From contig FZPE01000001.1 in the NCBI GenBank assembly GCA_900188465.1, positions 806,001 to 870,000 of the forward strand: a stretch of 64,000 nucleotides of DNA. Direction: 5' to 3'. Origin of the DNA: Micrococcales bacterium KH10 (GTDB lineage Bacteria > Actinomycetota > Actinomycetes > Actinomycetales > Cellulomonadaceae). Each line of letters begins with the position of its first letter. Within the stretch, counting starts at the first letter, position 1. The translations under genes were made by a program, and so were the position numbers. Under the pieces are notes generated by a model. The model was given only the letters and a program-made list of their open reading frames with translations. It did no database searches and was not told the DNA's origin. Below, in pieces: positions 57,581-64,000 of the stretch.

Positions 57581-57634
57581 CACCGGCCTGTGCCAACGCA
57601 ACGTTTCATGATTGCGCTTAAAGAATGCCATTAA

Positions 57635-57686
57635 TTGTTCACACACAGGACTTGAACAACTCTTGCAACGCTTGCTAGGTTGTTCA
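57635..57686. promoter_or_regulatory. Three TTGTTCA boxes in the merR-type/whiD intergenic region
   Basis: TTGTTCA occurs at 57635-57641 and 57680-57686 and inverted (TGAACAA) at 57653-57659; the last two form an 8-bp inverted repeat. On the plus strand TTGCAA (about 57663) and TACGTT (about 57687) give a -35/-10 pair with 18-bp spacing for whiD. The boxes overlap this promoter and are a natural operator candidate for one of the two adjacent regulators. Confidence 0.5.
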
Positions 57687-57756
57687 TACGTTATGCAGGC
57701 AGTGGACACACAACCGGTGTGACGCTCACCGCTTCGCACACGAGAGGATGACGACC

Positions 57757-58071
57757 ATGGCTGAGGTATCACGACTTCCCGGGCCAATGATGGAACTGTG
57801 GGAATGGCAGTACCAAGGACTATGCCGCGACGCTGACGACACGGTGTTCTTCCACCCCGAGGGCGAACGCGGTTCTGCCCGTCGTCGTCGCGCCGAAGCC
57901 GCTAAGGCGATCTGCAACGAGTGCCCTGTGATGATGCAGTGCCGCGAGCACGCTCTTGCGGTACGTGAGCCTTATGGCGTGTGGGGCGGCCTGAGTGAGG
58001 AAGAGCGTTCAGAAATCATCGGAGAGCGCGAGCGGAGCAACCTTCGCCGCAGCATCCGCGCCGCCAACTGA
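57757..58071 (+). CDS. whiD: WhiB-family iron-sulfur transcription factor (WhiD/WhiB3-like)
   Basis: 104 residues. The four cluster-binding cysteines C23, C53, C56 and C62 (C-x29-C-x2-C-x5-C), the VFFHPEGERG block and the GVWGGLSEEER turn identify a Wbl protein. The opening MAEVSRLPGP...LWEWQYQGLCR is that of the WhiD/WhiB3 subgroup, whose members bind the main sigma factor and respond to redox or NO. GAGAGG at 57742-57747 supports ATG 57757 rather than 57748. groES lies just downstream in the opposite orientation. Confidence 0.94.
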   Translation: MAEVSRLPGPMMELWEWQYQGLCRDADDTVFFHPEGERGSARRRRAEAAKAICNECPVMMQCREHALAVREPYGVWGGLSEEERSEIIGERERSNLRRSIRAAN

Positions 58072-58105
58072 GCCGCCAACCGAGTGGTTGCGCTTCATAC
58101 AGATA

Positions 58106-58143
58106 GATGAGGGGCGGGTTCCGATCGGAACCCGCCCCTCATC
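58106..58143. terminator. Bidirectional terminator between whiD and groES
   Basis: A perfect 38-bp palindrome (19-bp arms, GATGAGGGGCGGG... with its complement), ending 23 bp before the groES stop on one side and starting 34 bp after whiD on the other. Confidence 0.88.
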
Positions 58144-58166
58144 GTCGTTAAGTCAACGACGGAAGA

Positions 58167-58460
58167 TCAGCTGACGACTGCGAGGATGTCGCGTGCCGAC
58201 AGGATGAGGTACTCCTCACCGTTGTACTTCACTTCGGTGCCGCCGTACTTGGAGTAGATGACCTTGTCACCAACTGCAACGTCGAGCGGAACGCGGTTGC
58301 CGTTGTCGTCGATGCGGCCAGGGCCGATAGCCAGAACTTCACCCTCCTGCGGCTTCTCCTGAGCGGTGTCTGGGAGAACCAGGCCTGAAGGCGTTGTGAC
58401 CTCTGCCTCAAGTGTTTTGACGAGGATCCGGTCCTCGAGAGGCTTGATGGAGACCGACAC
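58167..58460 (-). CDS. groES: Co-chaperonin GroES
   Basis: 97 residues: [16 protein letters not shown], the mobile loop [21 protein letters not shown], the roof region and [26 protein letters not shown]. It caps GroEL during protein folding. GTG 58460 has GGGGAGG 6 nt upstream. A perfect CIRCE operator lies about 170 bp upstream. No groEL follows, so the partner must be encoded elsewhere. Confidence 0.97.
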   Translation of the reverse strand: MSVSIKPLEDRILVKTLEAEVTTPSGLVLPDTAQEKPQEGEVLAIGPGRIDDNGNRVPLDVAVGDKVIYSKYGGTEVKYNGEEYLILSARDILAVVS

Positions 58461-58629
58461 TGCGGACCTCCCCTTTCGCGAGTAGGTTTGCACTGATAAT
58501 TCGATGCGCTTCACTCTCTGCCCTGGCGTCGTCGCGGTGCCGCACAAGGCCTGAAGCGCATTGTCATTCACACTCACGGCCCATCTTGAGCCGTGGGGCG
58601 AATGACCCACCTCTTAGGTTAAAGCGCCA

Positions 58630-58656
58630 TTAGCACTCGGTCAAGGCGAGTGCTAA
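58630..58656 (-). promoter_or_regulatory. CIRCE operator (HrcA site) of groES
   Basis: TTAGCACTC-N9-GAGTGCTAA, an exact match to the consensus. On the minus strand TTGACC within the spacer and TAACCT 17 bp further could be the -35 and -10 boxes, so HrcA bound here would block the promoter. Confidence 0.95.
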
Positions 58657-58683
58657 ATATCTCACTTGTGTCACTACAGCGCG

Positions 58684-59604
58684 CTATCCGCGCATCGCGA
58701 CGCCCTTGCGCCAATAGCCCATGAATGCCACCTGAGACCGTTCAAATCCAAATCCTTTGACCAGATGACGGCGCAGCGTTGTCACCAGGGACGATTCCCC
58801 CGCAATCCACGCATACAGTCCGTGGTGCAGCGTGGTGCCCACACTGACATCTTCGCCCGATGCAGAGTACGTTGGCGTCTCCCAGGGCAACTCATCGGAA
58901 TCGACATCCACCAGCGTGCCATCGGCCTGCTGTCCCAGATGTGACAGGACAGCAGGAGCGATCACTGTGCCGTGATCAGCGCCCTCGCGCACCGACCAAT
59001 GCACGGTCACCGCGGCAGGCACCTCCATGGGCAACGTGTCGTCTTGATGCGGGACCTCAATGAAGACATGACCACGGGCACTGCGCGGCAAGTCCTCGAG
59101 AATCCTTGCGATGGCGGGCAGCGCAGTCTCGTCTCCGACCAACAACACTTGCCCTGCCTCATCGGGGGCGAACTCGATTCCGCCGCCCAGATTCCCGCGC
59201 CGCGGTCCGAGGGTCAAAATCTCATCGCCGGCCTTAGCCCGATGTGCCCAGGAGGCCGCCGGTCCCGTGGCGCCCTCGTCCATGTGCAATACGAAGTCAA
59301 TCACGAGCCTGGTCTGGTCGCCCTCGCCCTCCATTGCCCGGATGGAGTATGTCCGCATCGAACCGCGCGATTCTTCTGGCAGTTCCAGCCAGGTCGCGTA
59401 CCAGTCGGCGCCCGCGTTGCTCAGATCCGGCAATCCCAGTGGCCCCGGAAAGATGAGTTTGATGCGCTGATCGAAGATGTGACCCGGTGTCGCGAAATCA
59501 TCCAGGCCAGCACCGGCAAACCGGATGCGGATGAAGCTCGTCGAAACTCGTACCGTATCCACCACCCGGATCCGCAACAACCGGTAGGGAAAGTCTTCAC
59601 TCAT
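58684..59604 (-). CDS. Siderophore-interacting protein (NADPH-dependent ferric-siderophore reductase)
   Basis: 306 residues of the SIP/ViuB family: an FAD-binding barrel with MRTYSIR, PAASWAHRAKAGDEILTLGPRRG, and an NAD(P)H domain LLVGDETALPAIARILEDLP with the C-terminal YAWIAGESSLVTTLRRHLV and MGYWRKG. It releases iron in the cytoplasm by reducing ferric siderophore. Its ATG overlaps the stop of the ATPase gene, and it is the last gene of the iron-uptake operon. Confidence 0.94.
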   Translation of the reverse strand: MSEDFPYRLLRIRVVDTVRVSTSFIRIRFAGAGLDDFATPGHIFDQRIKLIFPGPLGLPDLSNAGADWYATWLELPEESRGSMRTYSIRAMEGEGDQTRLVIDFVLHMDEGATGPAASWAHRAKAGDEILTLGPRRGNLGGGIEFAPDEAGQVLLVGDETALPAIARILEDLPRSARGHVFIEVPHQDDTLPMEVPAAVTVHWSVREGADHGTVIAPAVLSHLGQQADGTLVDVDSDELPWETPTYSASGEDVSVGTTLHHGLYAWIAGESSLVTTLRRHLVKGFGFERSQVAFMGYWRKGVAMRG

Positions 59605-60425
59605 GTCGCCGCCTCCGACCGAAGGACAGCACTATGGTGCCGCCCGATTGGCACGACCAGCGGTTGTCCGGAAACCGGATCGTCAATCACCTGGCACTGC
59701 AGCCCGAAAATGTCTGCCACCGCCTGTTCGGTCATCACCTCGCTGGGTTTGCCTGACGAGTGGATCTGTCCATCGCGCACCGCAACGAGCACGTCCGCGT
59801 AACGCGCCGCCAGGTTCAGGTCATGCAGCACCATCACCACAGTCTTGCCATGGTTGTGCTTGAGATCGGCCAGCAGGTCGAGTACCTCGATTTGGTGCGC
59901 CACATCGAGGAAGGTGGTGGGCTCGTCCAGCAACAAGATATCGGTCTGTTGCGCCAGCGCCATGGCGATCCACACCCGTTGCCGCTGCCCGCCGGAGAGT
60001 TCATCGACCGCGCGATCAGCCAAATCCAGTGTTCCGGTGGCGATCAGCGCCTCGGAAACGGCCTGGTCATCCTCCTTGCTCCACGGGGAGAACAATCCTT
60101 GGTGCGGGTGGCGACCGCGCCCCACCAAGTCCGAGACCACGATTCCTTCCGGAGCGATCGGGCTTTGAGGCAGCAGCCCCACCGTGCGGGCCACCTCTCG
60201 CGACGGCATGTGGTGAATTAGCTTGCCGTCCAGCAAGACGCGACCCGAACGCGGTGGCAGCAGCCGTGCGATCGCCCGCAACACAGTCGACTTACCGCAC
60301 CCATTCGCTCCAACAATGGCAGTGACCGCACCCGGGGTGATGGTCAGATCCAGGTCGGCGACAACGACACGGTCACCATATGCCAAGGTGATCTGCTCAG
60401 CAGTCAGCGAATGTTTGTCAGTCAT
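59601..60425 (-). CDS. Ferric-siderophore ABC transporter ATPase (FepC-like)
   Basis: 274 residues with Walker A (GANGCGKST), Q loop (LLPQSPIAPEG), signature LSGGQRQRVWIAMALAQ, Walker B (ILLLDEPTTFLD) and H loop (VLHDLNLAARYAD), the FepC subfamily wording. GGAGG 6-7 nt before ATG 60425 supports this start. It overlaps the permease stop. Confidence 0.96.
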   Translation of the reverse strand: MTDKHSLTAEQITLAYGDRVVVADLDLTITPGAVTAIVGANGCGKSTVLRAIARLLPPRSGRVLLDGKLIHHMPSREVARTVGLLPQSPIAPEGIVVSDLVGRGRHPHQGLFSPWSKEDDQAVSEALIATGTLDLADRAVDELSGGQRQRVWIAMALAQQTDILLLDEPTTFLDVAHQIEVLDLLADLKHNHGKTVVMVLHDLNLAARYADVLVAVRDGQIHSSGKPSEVMTEQAVADIFGLQCQVIDDPVSGQPLVVPIGRHHSAVLRSEAAT

Positions 60426-61480
60426 CACGAGCCTCCTGCTCGGTAGGTTCGGATCAGCAGGTAAATCAGGAATGGCGCCCCGAGCGCCCCGGTGACAACG
60501 CCCACAGGGTATCTCGTCCCGAACGCGTACTGCCCGAGGAAGTCACCGATCAACACGAGCAGCGCACCCACCAGCCCTGCCGCCAATAATGGCGGCCGGC
60601 CTGCTCCGACAATGCGTCCAGCGATAGGGCCCGCCATGAACGCGACAAAGGCGATGGGGCCGCTACCGGCCGTGCCGAACGCCATCAGTCCGACCGCACC
60701 CAGGACGAGCGTCAGTCTGGTTCGCTCGACGCGCACCCCCAACGCGGCGGCGGCATCGTCGCCAAGGCCCAATGCGGCAAAGTTCCGTGCCTGCATGAAG
60801 ATCAATGGTGCGATGACGGCGACCGCAATCGCAAGCGGTCGAATCGAACCCCAGTTGGCGCCGTTGACGCTTCCGGTCAGCCACTGCATCGCGGTTTGCA
60901 CGTCCCAGGCCGCCGCCCTGGACAGCACGTAGGTGATGAAACTGTCAAGCATGGCGGCGATTCCGATGCCGATCAGGATCAACCGCGCTCCGGCGAAACT
61001 ACCGCGCCGAGAAAGCAAGTAGATTGCCAGCGCGGTGACCAACGCTCCGGCGAGCGCTGCAAGGGACACCGCTGTCGGGCTCCATGACAGCAAGATGATC
61101 GCGACAACCGCTGCCGCAGATGCGCCCGAACTGATGCCGATGATGTCGGGGGCAGCCAGTGGATTGCGCAGCAACGATTGAAAGGTGACGCCCGCGATAC
61201 CGAAGGCAAATCCGCTCAGCACAGCAAGGGTCGCACGCGGCAGCCGCAGTTCACCGACCGTGAAACTAGCGCCTGCTACTTCCTGGCCTGCGATCACGCG
61301 CAGTACATCCGTCAGCGAGTAAGTGGTGTGCCCGAAGATCAGGCTCAGGGTGAACACGACGAGCACTCCCGCCGCAAGCGCGATCACAGCAATAATGCGA
61401 CGCCTGCTGCGGCGGTGGCGACCAGCGGCGACCAGTTGTGTGGCGGCGGCGATCCGAGCCGGTGTGACGGTGCTCGTCAT
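60425..61480 (-). CDS. FecCD-family iron-siderophore permease (FepG-like)
   Basis: 351 residues with about 9-10 membrane helices. LRLPRATLAVLSGFAFGIAGVTFQSLLRNPLAAPDIIGISSGASAAAV is the family signature, and GLGDDAAAALGV is the cytoplasmic coupling (EAA-like) region. It overlaps the upstream permease gene by 4 bp. Confidence 0.95.
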   Translation of the reverse strand: MTSTVTPARIAAATQLVAAGRHRRSRRRIIAVIALAAGVLVVFTLSLIFGHTTYSLTDVLRVIAGQEVAGASFTVGELRLPRATLAVLSGFAFGIAGVTFQSLLRNPLAAPDIIGISSGASAAAVVAIILLSWSPTAVSLAALAGALVTALAIYLLSRRGSFAGARLILIGIGIAAMLDSFITYVLSRAAAWDVQTAMQWLTGSVNGANWGSIRPLAIAVAVIAPLIFMQARNFAALGLGDDAAAALGVRVERTRLTLVLGAVGLMAFGTAGSGPIAFVAFMAGPIAGRIVGAGRPPLLAAGLVGALLVLIGDFLGQYAFGTRYPVGVVTGALGAPFLIYLLIRTYRAGGS

Positions 61481-62523
61481 AGCTCACGCACCTTCTGGCG
61501 TCGCACGATCCAGATGAAGAACGGCGCTCCGATAAACGCCGTGACGATTCCGACTTCGATTTCGCCCTCGGTGGGGAGCACTCGTCCCACAACATCGGCG
61601 GCAGTCAGCAATGCTGCTCCGACAAGGGCCGCGAACGGGATCAGCCATCTGTTGTCTGGACCGATCAACAATCGGCACAGGTGTGGCACGATCAGCCCGA
61701 CGAACCCGATAGGACCCGCAATCGCCGTAGCGGCACCCGCGAGCAACACTGCTCCCGCTGCCGCTATCAAGCGTGTGCGACGTACGTTGACGCCGAGTCC
61801 CGCGGCCATGTCATCACCGAGTGCCAAGGAGTTGAGTCCGCGGGCCGACGTCGCACACACGAGCACGCCCACTATCAAGACCGGCCCGACAACTGCGATA
61901 CGTTCCCAGGTCGCACCTCCGACACCGCCGATCTGCCAGAACCGGAAGTCTTGGAGCACCGCAACGCGCGGCAAGAGGATAGCGCTGACAAAAGATGTGA
62001 AGGCTGCGGTTGTCGCTGCGCCTGCAAGAACCAGTTTGAGCGGTGTGGCTCCGCCTCGGCCTAGCGAGCCGATGGAGTAGACCAGCACCGCTGACACTGC
62101 GGCCCCGCAGGTTGCCGCAGTGATGTATTGCCATGGTGCGGCGATCCCGATCACGACGATGCTGATCACCACCGCCAATGATGCTCCAGCGCTGATTCCG
62201 AGGATGCCGGGGTCGGCGAGCGGATTGCGTGTCACAGCCTGCAACGTCGCCCCAGCCACGGCCAGGACGGCACCGACGAGTATAGCCAGCACGGTGCGCG
62301 GAACTCGTTTCAGGATCGCCGCTTCAGCGAAGGTGTCGGAATGCCCGCTGAGCGCCGACACGATCTGATCCCAGGTGACGTCCCGCGACCCGAAGGACAC
62401 CGATGCGACGGCAAGCAGCACGACGACGGCTACTGCGATCAGGATCCAGGTGACGCGAATCAGCGCCGAACCGCCCTGACGGGATCGGATCGGCGCTGAT
62501 TGCGTCACAACGTGGGTACTCAC
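61477..62523 (-). CDS. FecCD-family iron-siderophore permease (FepD-like)
   Basis: 348 residues, the partner permease: LKRVPRTVLAILVGAVLAVAGATLQAVTRNPLADPGILGISAGASLAVV, ALGDDMAAGLGV and AGPIGFVGLIVPHLCRLLIGPDNR. The GTG start overlaps the binding-protein stop (GTGA). The two permeases make a heterodimer. Confidence 0.95.
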   Translation of the reverse strand: MSTHVVTQSAPIRSRQGGSALIRVTWILIAVAVVVLLAVASVSFGSRDVTWDQIVSALSGHSDTFAEAAILKRVPRTVLAILVGAVLAVAGATLQAVTRNPLADPGILGISAGASLAVVISIVVIGIAAPWQYITAATCGAAVSAVLVYSIGSLGRGGATPLKLVLAGAATTAAFTSFVSAILLPRVAVLQDFRFWQIGGVGGATWERIAVVGPVLIVGVLVCATSARGLNSLALGDDMAAGLGVNVRRTRLIAAAGAVLLAGAATAIAGPIGFVGLIVPHLCRLLIGPDNRWLIPFAALVGAALLTAADVVGRVLPTEGEIEVGIVTAFIGAPFFIWIVRRQKVREL

Positions 62524-63581
62524 GCGGCGGCTTGGGCTGCCTCGTCGAGCAACGCGAAGTAGTCACCGATTCCCCACTCGATGGACAGTGGCGATGGGTT
62601 CGCTGACGCCGACAGCGGTGTGTTGTCGGGCAGGACCACGACCGCGCCGTCAGCAATCGCGGGTACCTTGGACAACAACGAGTCGCCTTGTAACAGTGGC
62701 AAGGTGGTGTCGTCGCCGTAGGTAACGATGATGTCAACATCCTCGAACTGGTCGGCTTGCTCCGAGGCGACAGTGGTATAGAACGAATCGGTTCCAGCCG
62801 TTGCCTCCGTGACCAGGCTGGGCACTGCCATCCCCGCGGTGGCCAGGAAGCCGACCCGGGGGTCGTGAGTGGTGTAGAAGCCGACCTCGCTCAGGTCGGT
62901 TGGCTCGACCCAGGCGAAGAGCACTGACGAGTCTTGCAAAGCCGGGTACTGCGCGAAGGACTCGGCGATCTTGGTGTCCAGATCAGCAGCAAATTGCTGG
63001 CCCTCGGCGCCAAGTCCGAGCGCTTTGGAGTTCATCTCGATCATTTGAGCCATAGTGGTGCCCCATGCGGTATCCGGGAAGGCCACCACTGGTGCGATCT
63101 TCGACAGCGTGGCGTACTCATCCTCGGTAATCCCCGAGTACGCAGCCAGGATCACATCCGGATTGGTGTCACCTACCGCCTCGAAGTCGATGCCAGCAGT
63201 CTCATCGAAAAGCACTGGGATCTCAGCATCGAGTTCGGCTAACTTGTCCTCGACCCACGGCAGCACGCCGTTGTCATCGTCGTCGCCCCAAGTCGCTTTG
63301 CTCATGCCAACAGGCACGATGCCCAGTGCCAGCGGCACCTCGTGGTTGGCCCAAGCAACAGTGGCCACACGTTCCGGTTTTGCTTCGATGACGGTCTCAC
63401 CGTAGGCATGCTCGATAGTGACGGGGAATGCATCAGTTTCAGCGTCTGCTGTATCGGTGTTCTGTTCCGCGGCTGGTGGAGCTTCCACCGGCGCGGTCGA
63501 CTCCTGCGAGGACGCGCATGCACCCAAAGATAGTGCCAAAGTTGCAATGGCCAACAGGGAAAGGCTTCGTGCGGTTCTCAT
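62520..63581 (-). CDS. Iron-siderophore-binding lipoprotein (FepB-like)
   Basis: 353 residues. The signal peptide ends in lipobox LGAC (Cys22), then an acidic linker and a class-III (helical-backbone) binding fold: VIEAKPERVATVAWANHEVPLALGIVPVG, ETAGIDFEAVGDTNPDVILAAYSGI and VDIIVTYGDD. It captures ferric siderophore outside the membrane and is the first gene of the operon. GGAAG lies 5 nt before the ATG. An iron box precedes it. Confidence 0.95.
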   Translation of the reverse strand: MRTARSLSLLAIATLALSLGACASSQESTAPVEAPPAAEQNTDTADAETDAFPVTIEHAYGETVIEAKPERVATVAWANHEVPLALGIVPVGMSKATWGDDDDNGVLPWVEDKLAELDAEIPVLFDETAGIDFEAVGDTNPDVILAAYSGITEDEYATLSKIAPVVAFPDTAWGTTMAQMIEMNSKALGLGAEGQQFAADLDTKIAESFAQYPALQDSSVLFAWVEPTDLSEVGFYTTHDPRVGFLATAGMAVPSLVTEATAGTDSFYTTVASEQADQFEDVDIIVTYGDDTTLPLLQGDSLLSKVPAIADGAVVVLPDNTPLSASANPSPLSIEWGIGDYFALLDEAAQAAA

Positions 63582-63608
63582 CGGCTTCCTTCTGGACGGT
63601 CTTGTTTG

Positions 63609-63627
63609 TTTGGTAATGCTTACCTAA
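63609..63627 (-). promoter_or_regulatory. Iron box (DtxR/IdeR operator) of the siderophore-uptake operon
   Basis: On the minus strand TTAGGTAAGCATTACCAAA matches the 19-bp consensus TTAGGTTAGGCTAACCTAA at 14 positions. TTGTCA about 16 bp upstream of TAGGTA could be the -35 and -10 boxes, so the repressor would cover the promoter when iron is plentiful. It lies 28 bp before the lipoprotein gene. Confidence 0.85.
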
Positions 63628-63790
63628 CTTTAAGGGAGTTTTTGACAAGATGACACCACCCATACTTCAAACTTGTGTGACTCGCCCCACATTCACTGCA
63701 CATTGGAGCGCCAGAACCGTCACAAAGACCGGTGTCGGCAGATGGACACCAATCGCGCCAAACCGCTATCTACCGGACAATAATGTGGTG

Positions 63791-64000
63791 ATGGACGACG
63801 CGCTTGCCCGCAGCCTCGCACAGCCCGCGACACTGCGGCTGCTAGACGAACTGACCGCGCGCGATCTTGCCGATCCGCTACGAACCGTGACAGCGCTGCG
63901 GGGCATGGGTGCCTCCTCTGACATCGCCGCGGCATTATCTTCATTAGCCGAACTGCGCACCACAGCAGAGCTGAAACTCGGCCACCACGCCACCACGATG
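63791..64000 (+). CDS. THUMP-like class I SAM-dependent methyltransferase, N-terminal part (cut by window end)
   Basis: Seventy codons are open to the right edge: MDDALARSLAQPATLRLLDE, DPLRTVTALRGMGASSDIAAALSSLAELRTTAELKLG. This is the helical opening of a widespread actinobacterial methyltransferase family (pattern: leucine-rich start, ALRG.G.....AAL....LR..A..K.G) whose catalytic part would lie beyond the window. TAATGT at 63781-63786 could be the -10 box of a leaderless transcript starting at the ATG. The assignment rests on this short stretch. Confidence 0.6.
   Translation, partial: MDDALARSLAQPATLRLLDELTARDLADPLRTVTALRGMGASSDIAAALSSLAELRTTAELKLGHHATTM

Overview
The window looks like a piece of the chromosome of a high-GC Gram-positive bacterium (Actinomycetota). 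The evidence is a WhiB-type regulator next to groES and guaB, the order purH, purN, DUF6350, sucD, sucC, pcrA, a DUF3017 protein beside purH, a GuaB3-type protein, an IdeR/DtxR-type iron box and a CIRCE element. I cannot resolve genus. About 47 genes are supported. I see no tRNA, rRNA, CRISPR array or prophage. The only mobile element is a decayed IS3-family copy.

Layout. 1-2.2 kb: the 3' end of a secreted GH64-type glucanase with a ricin-B domain, then a remnant of a secreted-protein tail next to an internally deleted IS3-family element. 2.2-6.1 kb: one-carbon metabolism (folD, glyA under a ZTP-type riboswitch, a GNAT protein, purU). 6.3-14.6 kb: carbohydrate use, with an orphan sugar-binding lipoprotein and a 2140-residue secreted GH3 glucan hydrolase. 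14.9-25.7 kb: TCA cycle and purines (mdh, icd, aquaporin, DUF3017 protein, purH under a second ZTP-type riboswitch, purN, DUF6350 protein, sucD, sucC). 25.8-32.8 kb: a GH114-like secreted protein, pcrA, a sulfite/nitrite reductase with APS reductase, and a small membrane protein.

32.8-37.8 kb: a Lia-like envelope-stress module (LuxR-type response regulator, PspC-histidine kinase, divergent PspC/LiaF-like protein) and two membrane proteins. 37.9-41.7 kb: guaA, DUF3817 protein, CAP-domain protein, SURF1. 41.9-47.6 kb: an operon for the phosphoketolase shunt (xfp, pta, ackA). 47.7-53.8 kb: PTS enzyme I, guaB3, a DnaQ-like exonuclease, an XRE-MurA fusion and a membrane protein carrying a lone EF-Tu domain II. 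53.8-58.5 kb: RluA-type synthase, guaB, MerR-type regulator, whiD/whiB3 and groES. 58.7-63.6 kb: a complete ferric-siderophore uptake and reduction operon behind an iron box. The last 210 bases begin a THUMP-like methyltransferase gene.

How the parts fit. Purine and folate one-carbon genes (glyA, folD, purU, purN, purH, guaA, guaB, guaB3) recur through the window. Two transcription units, glyA-folD and purH, carry the same ZTP-riboswitch signature, so both probably respond to ZMP/ZTP, the signal of 10-formyl-THF shortage. sucC and icd share a palindromic upstream element. Three secreted proteins (the remnant, the GH3 enzyme and the CAP protein) end in similar Lys/Arg-rich, beta-strand-like tails. 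Points most worth follow-up are the two ZTP switches, the XRE-MurA plus EF-Tu-domain pair with a palindrome over the start codon, the shared basic tails, the sucC/icd operator, and a 45-nt stem-loop present in two intergenic regions.
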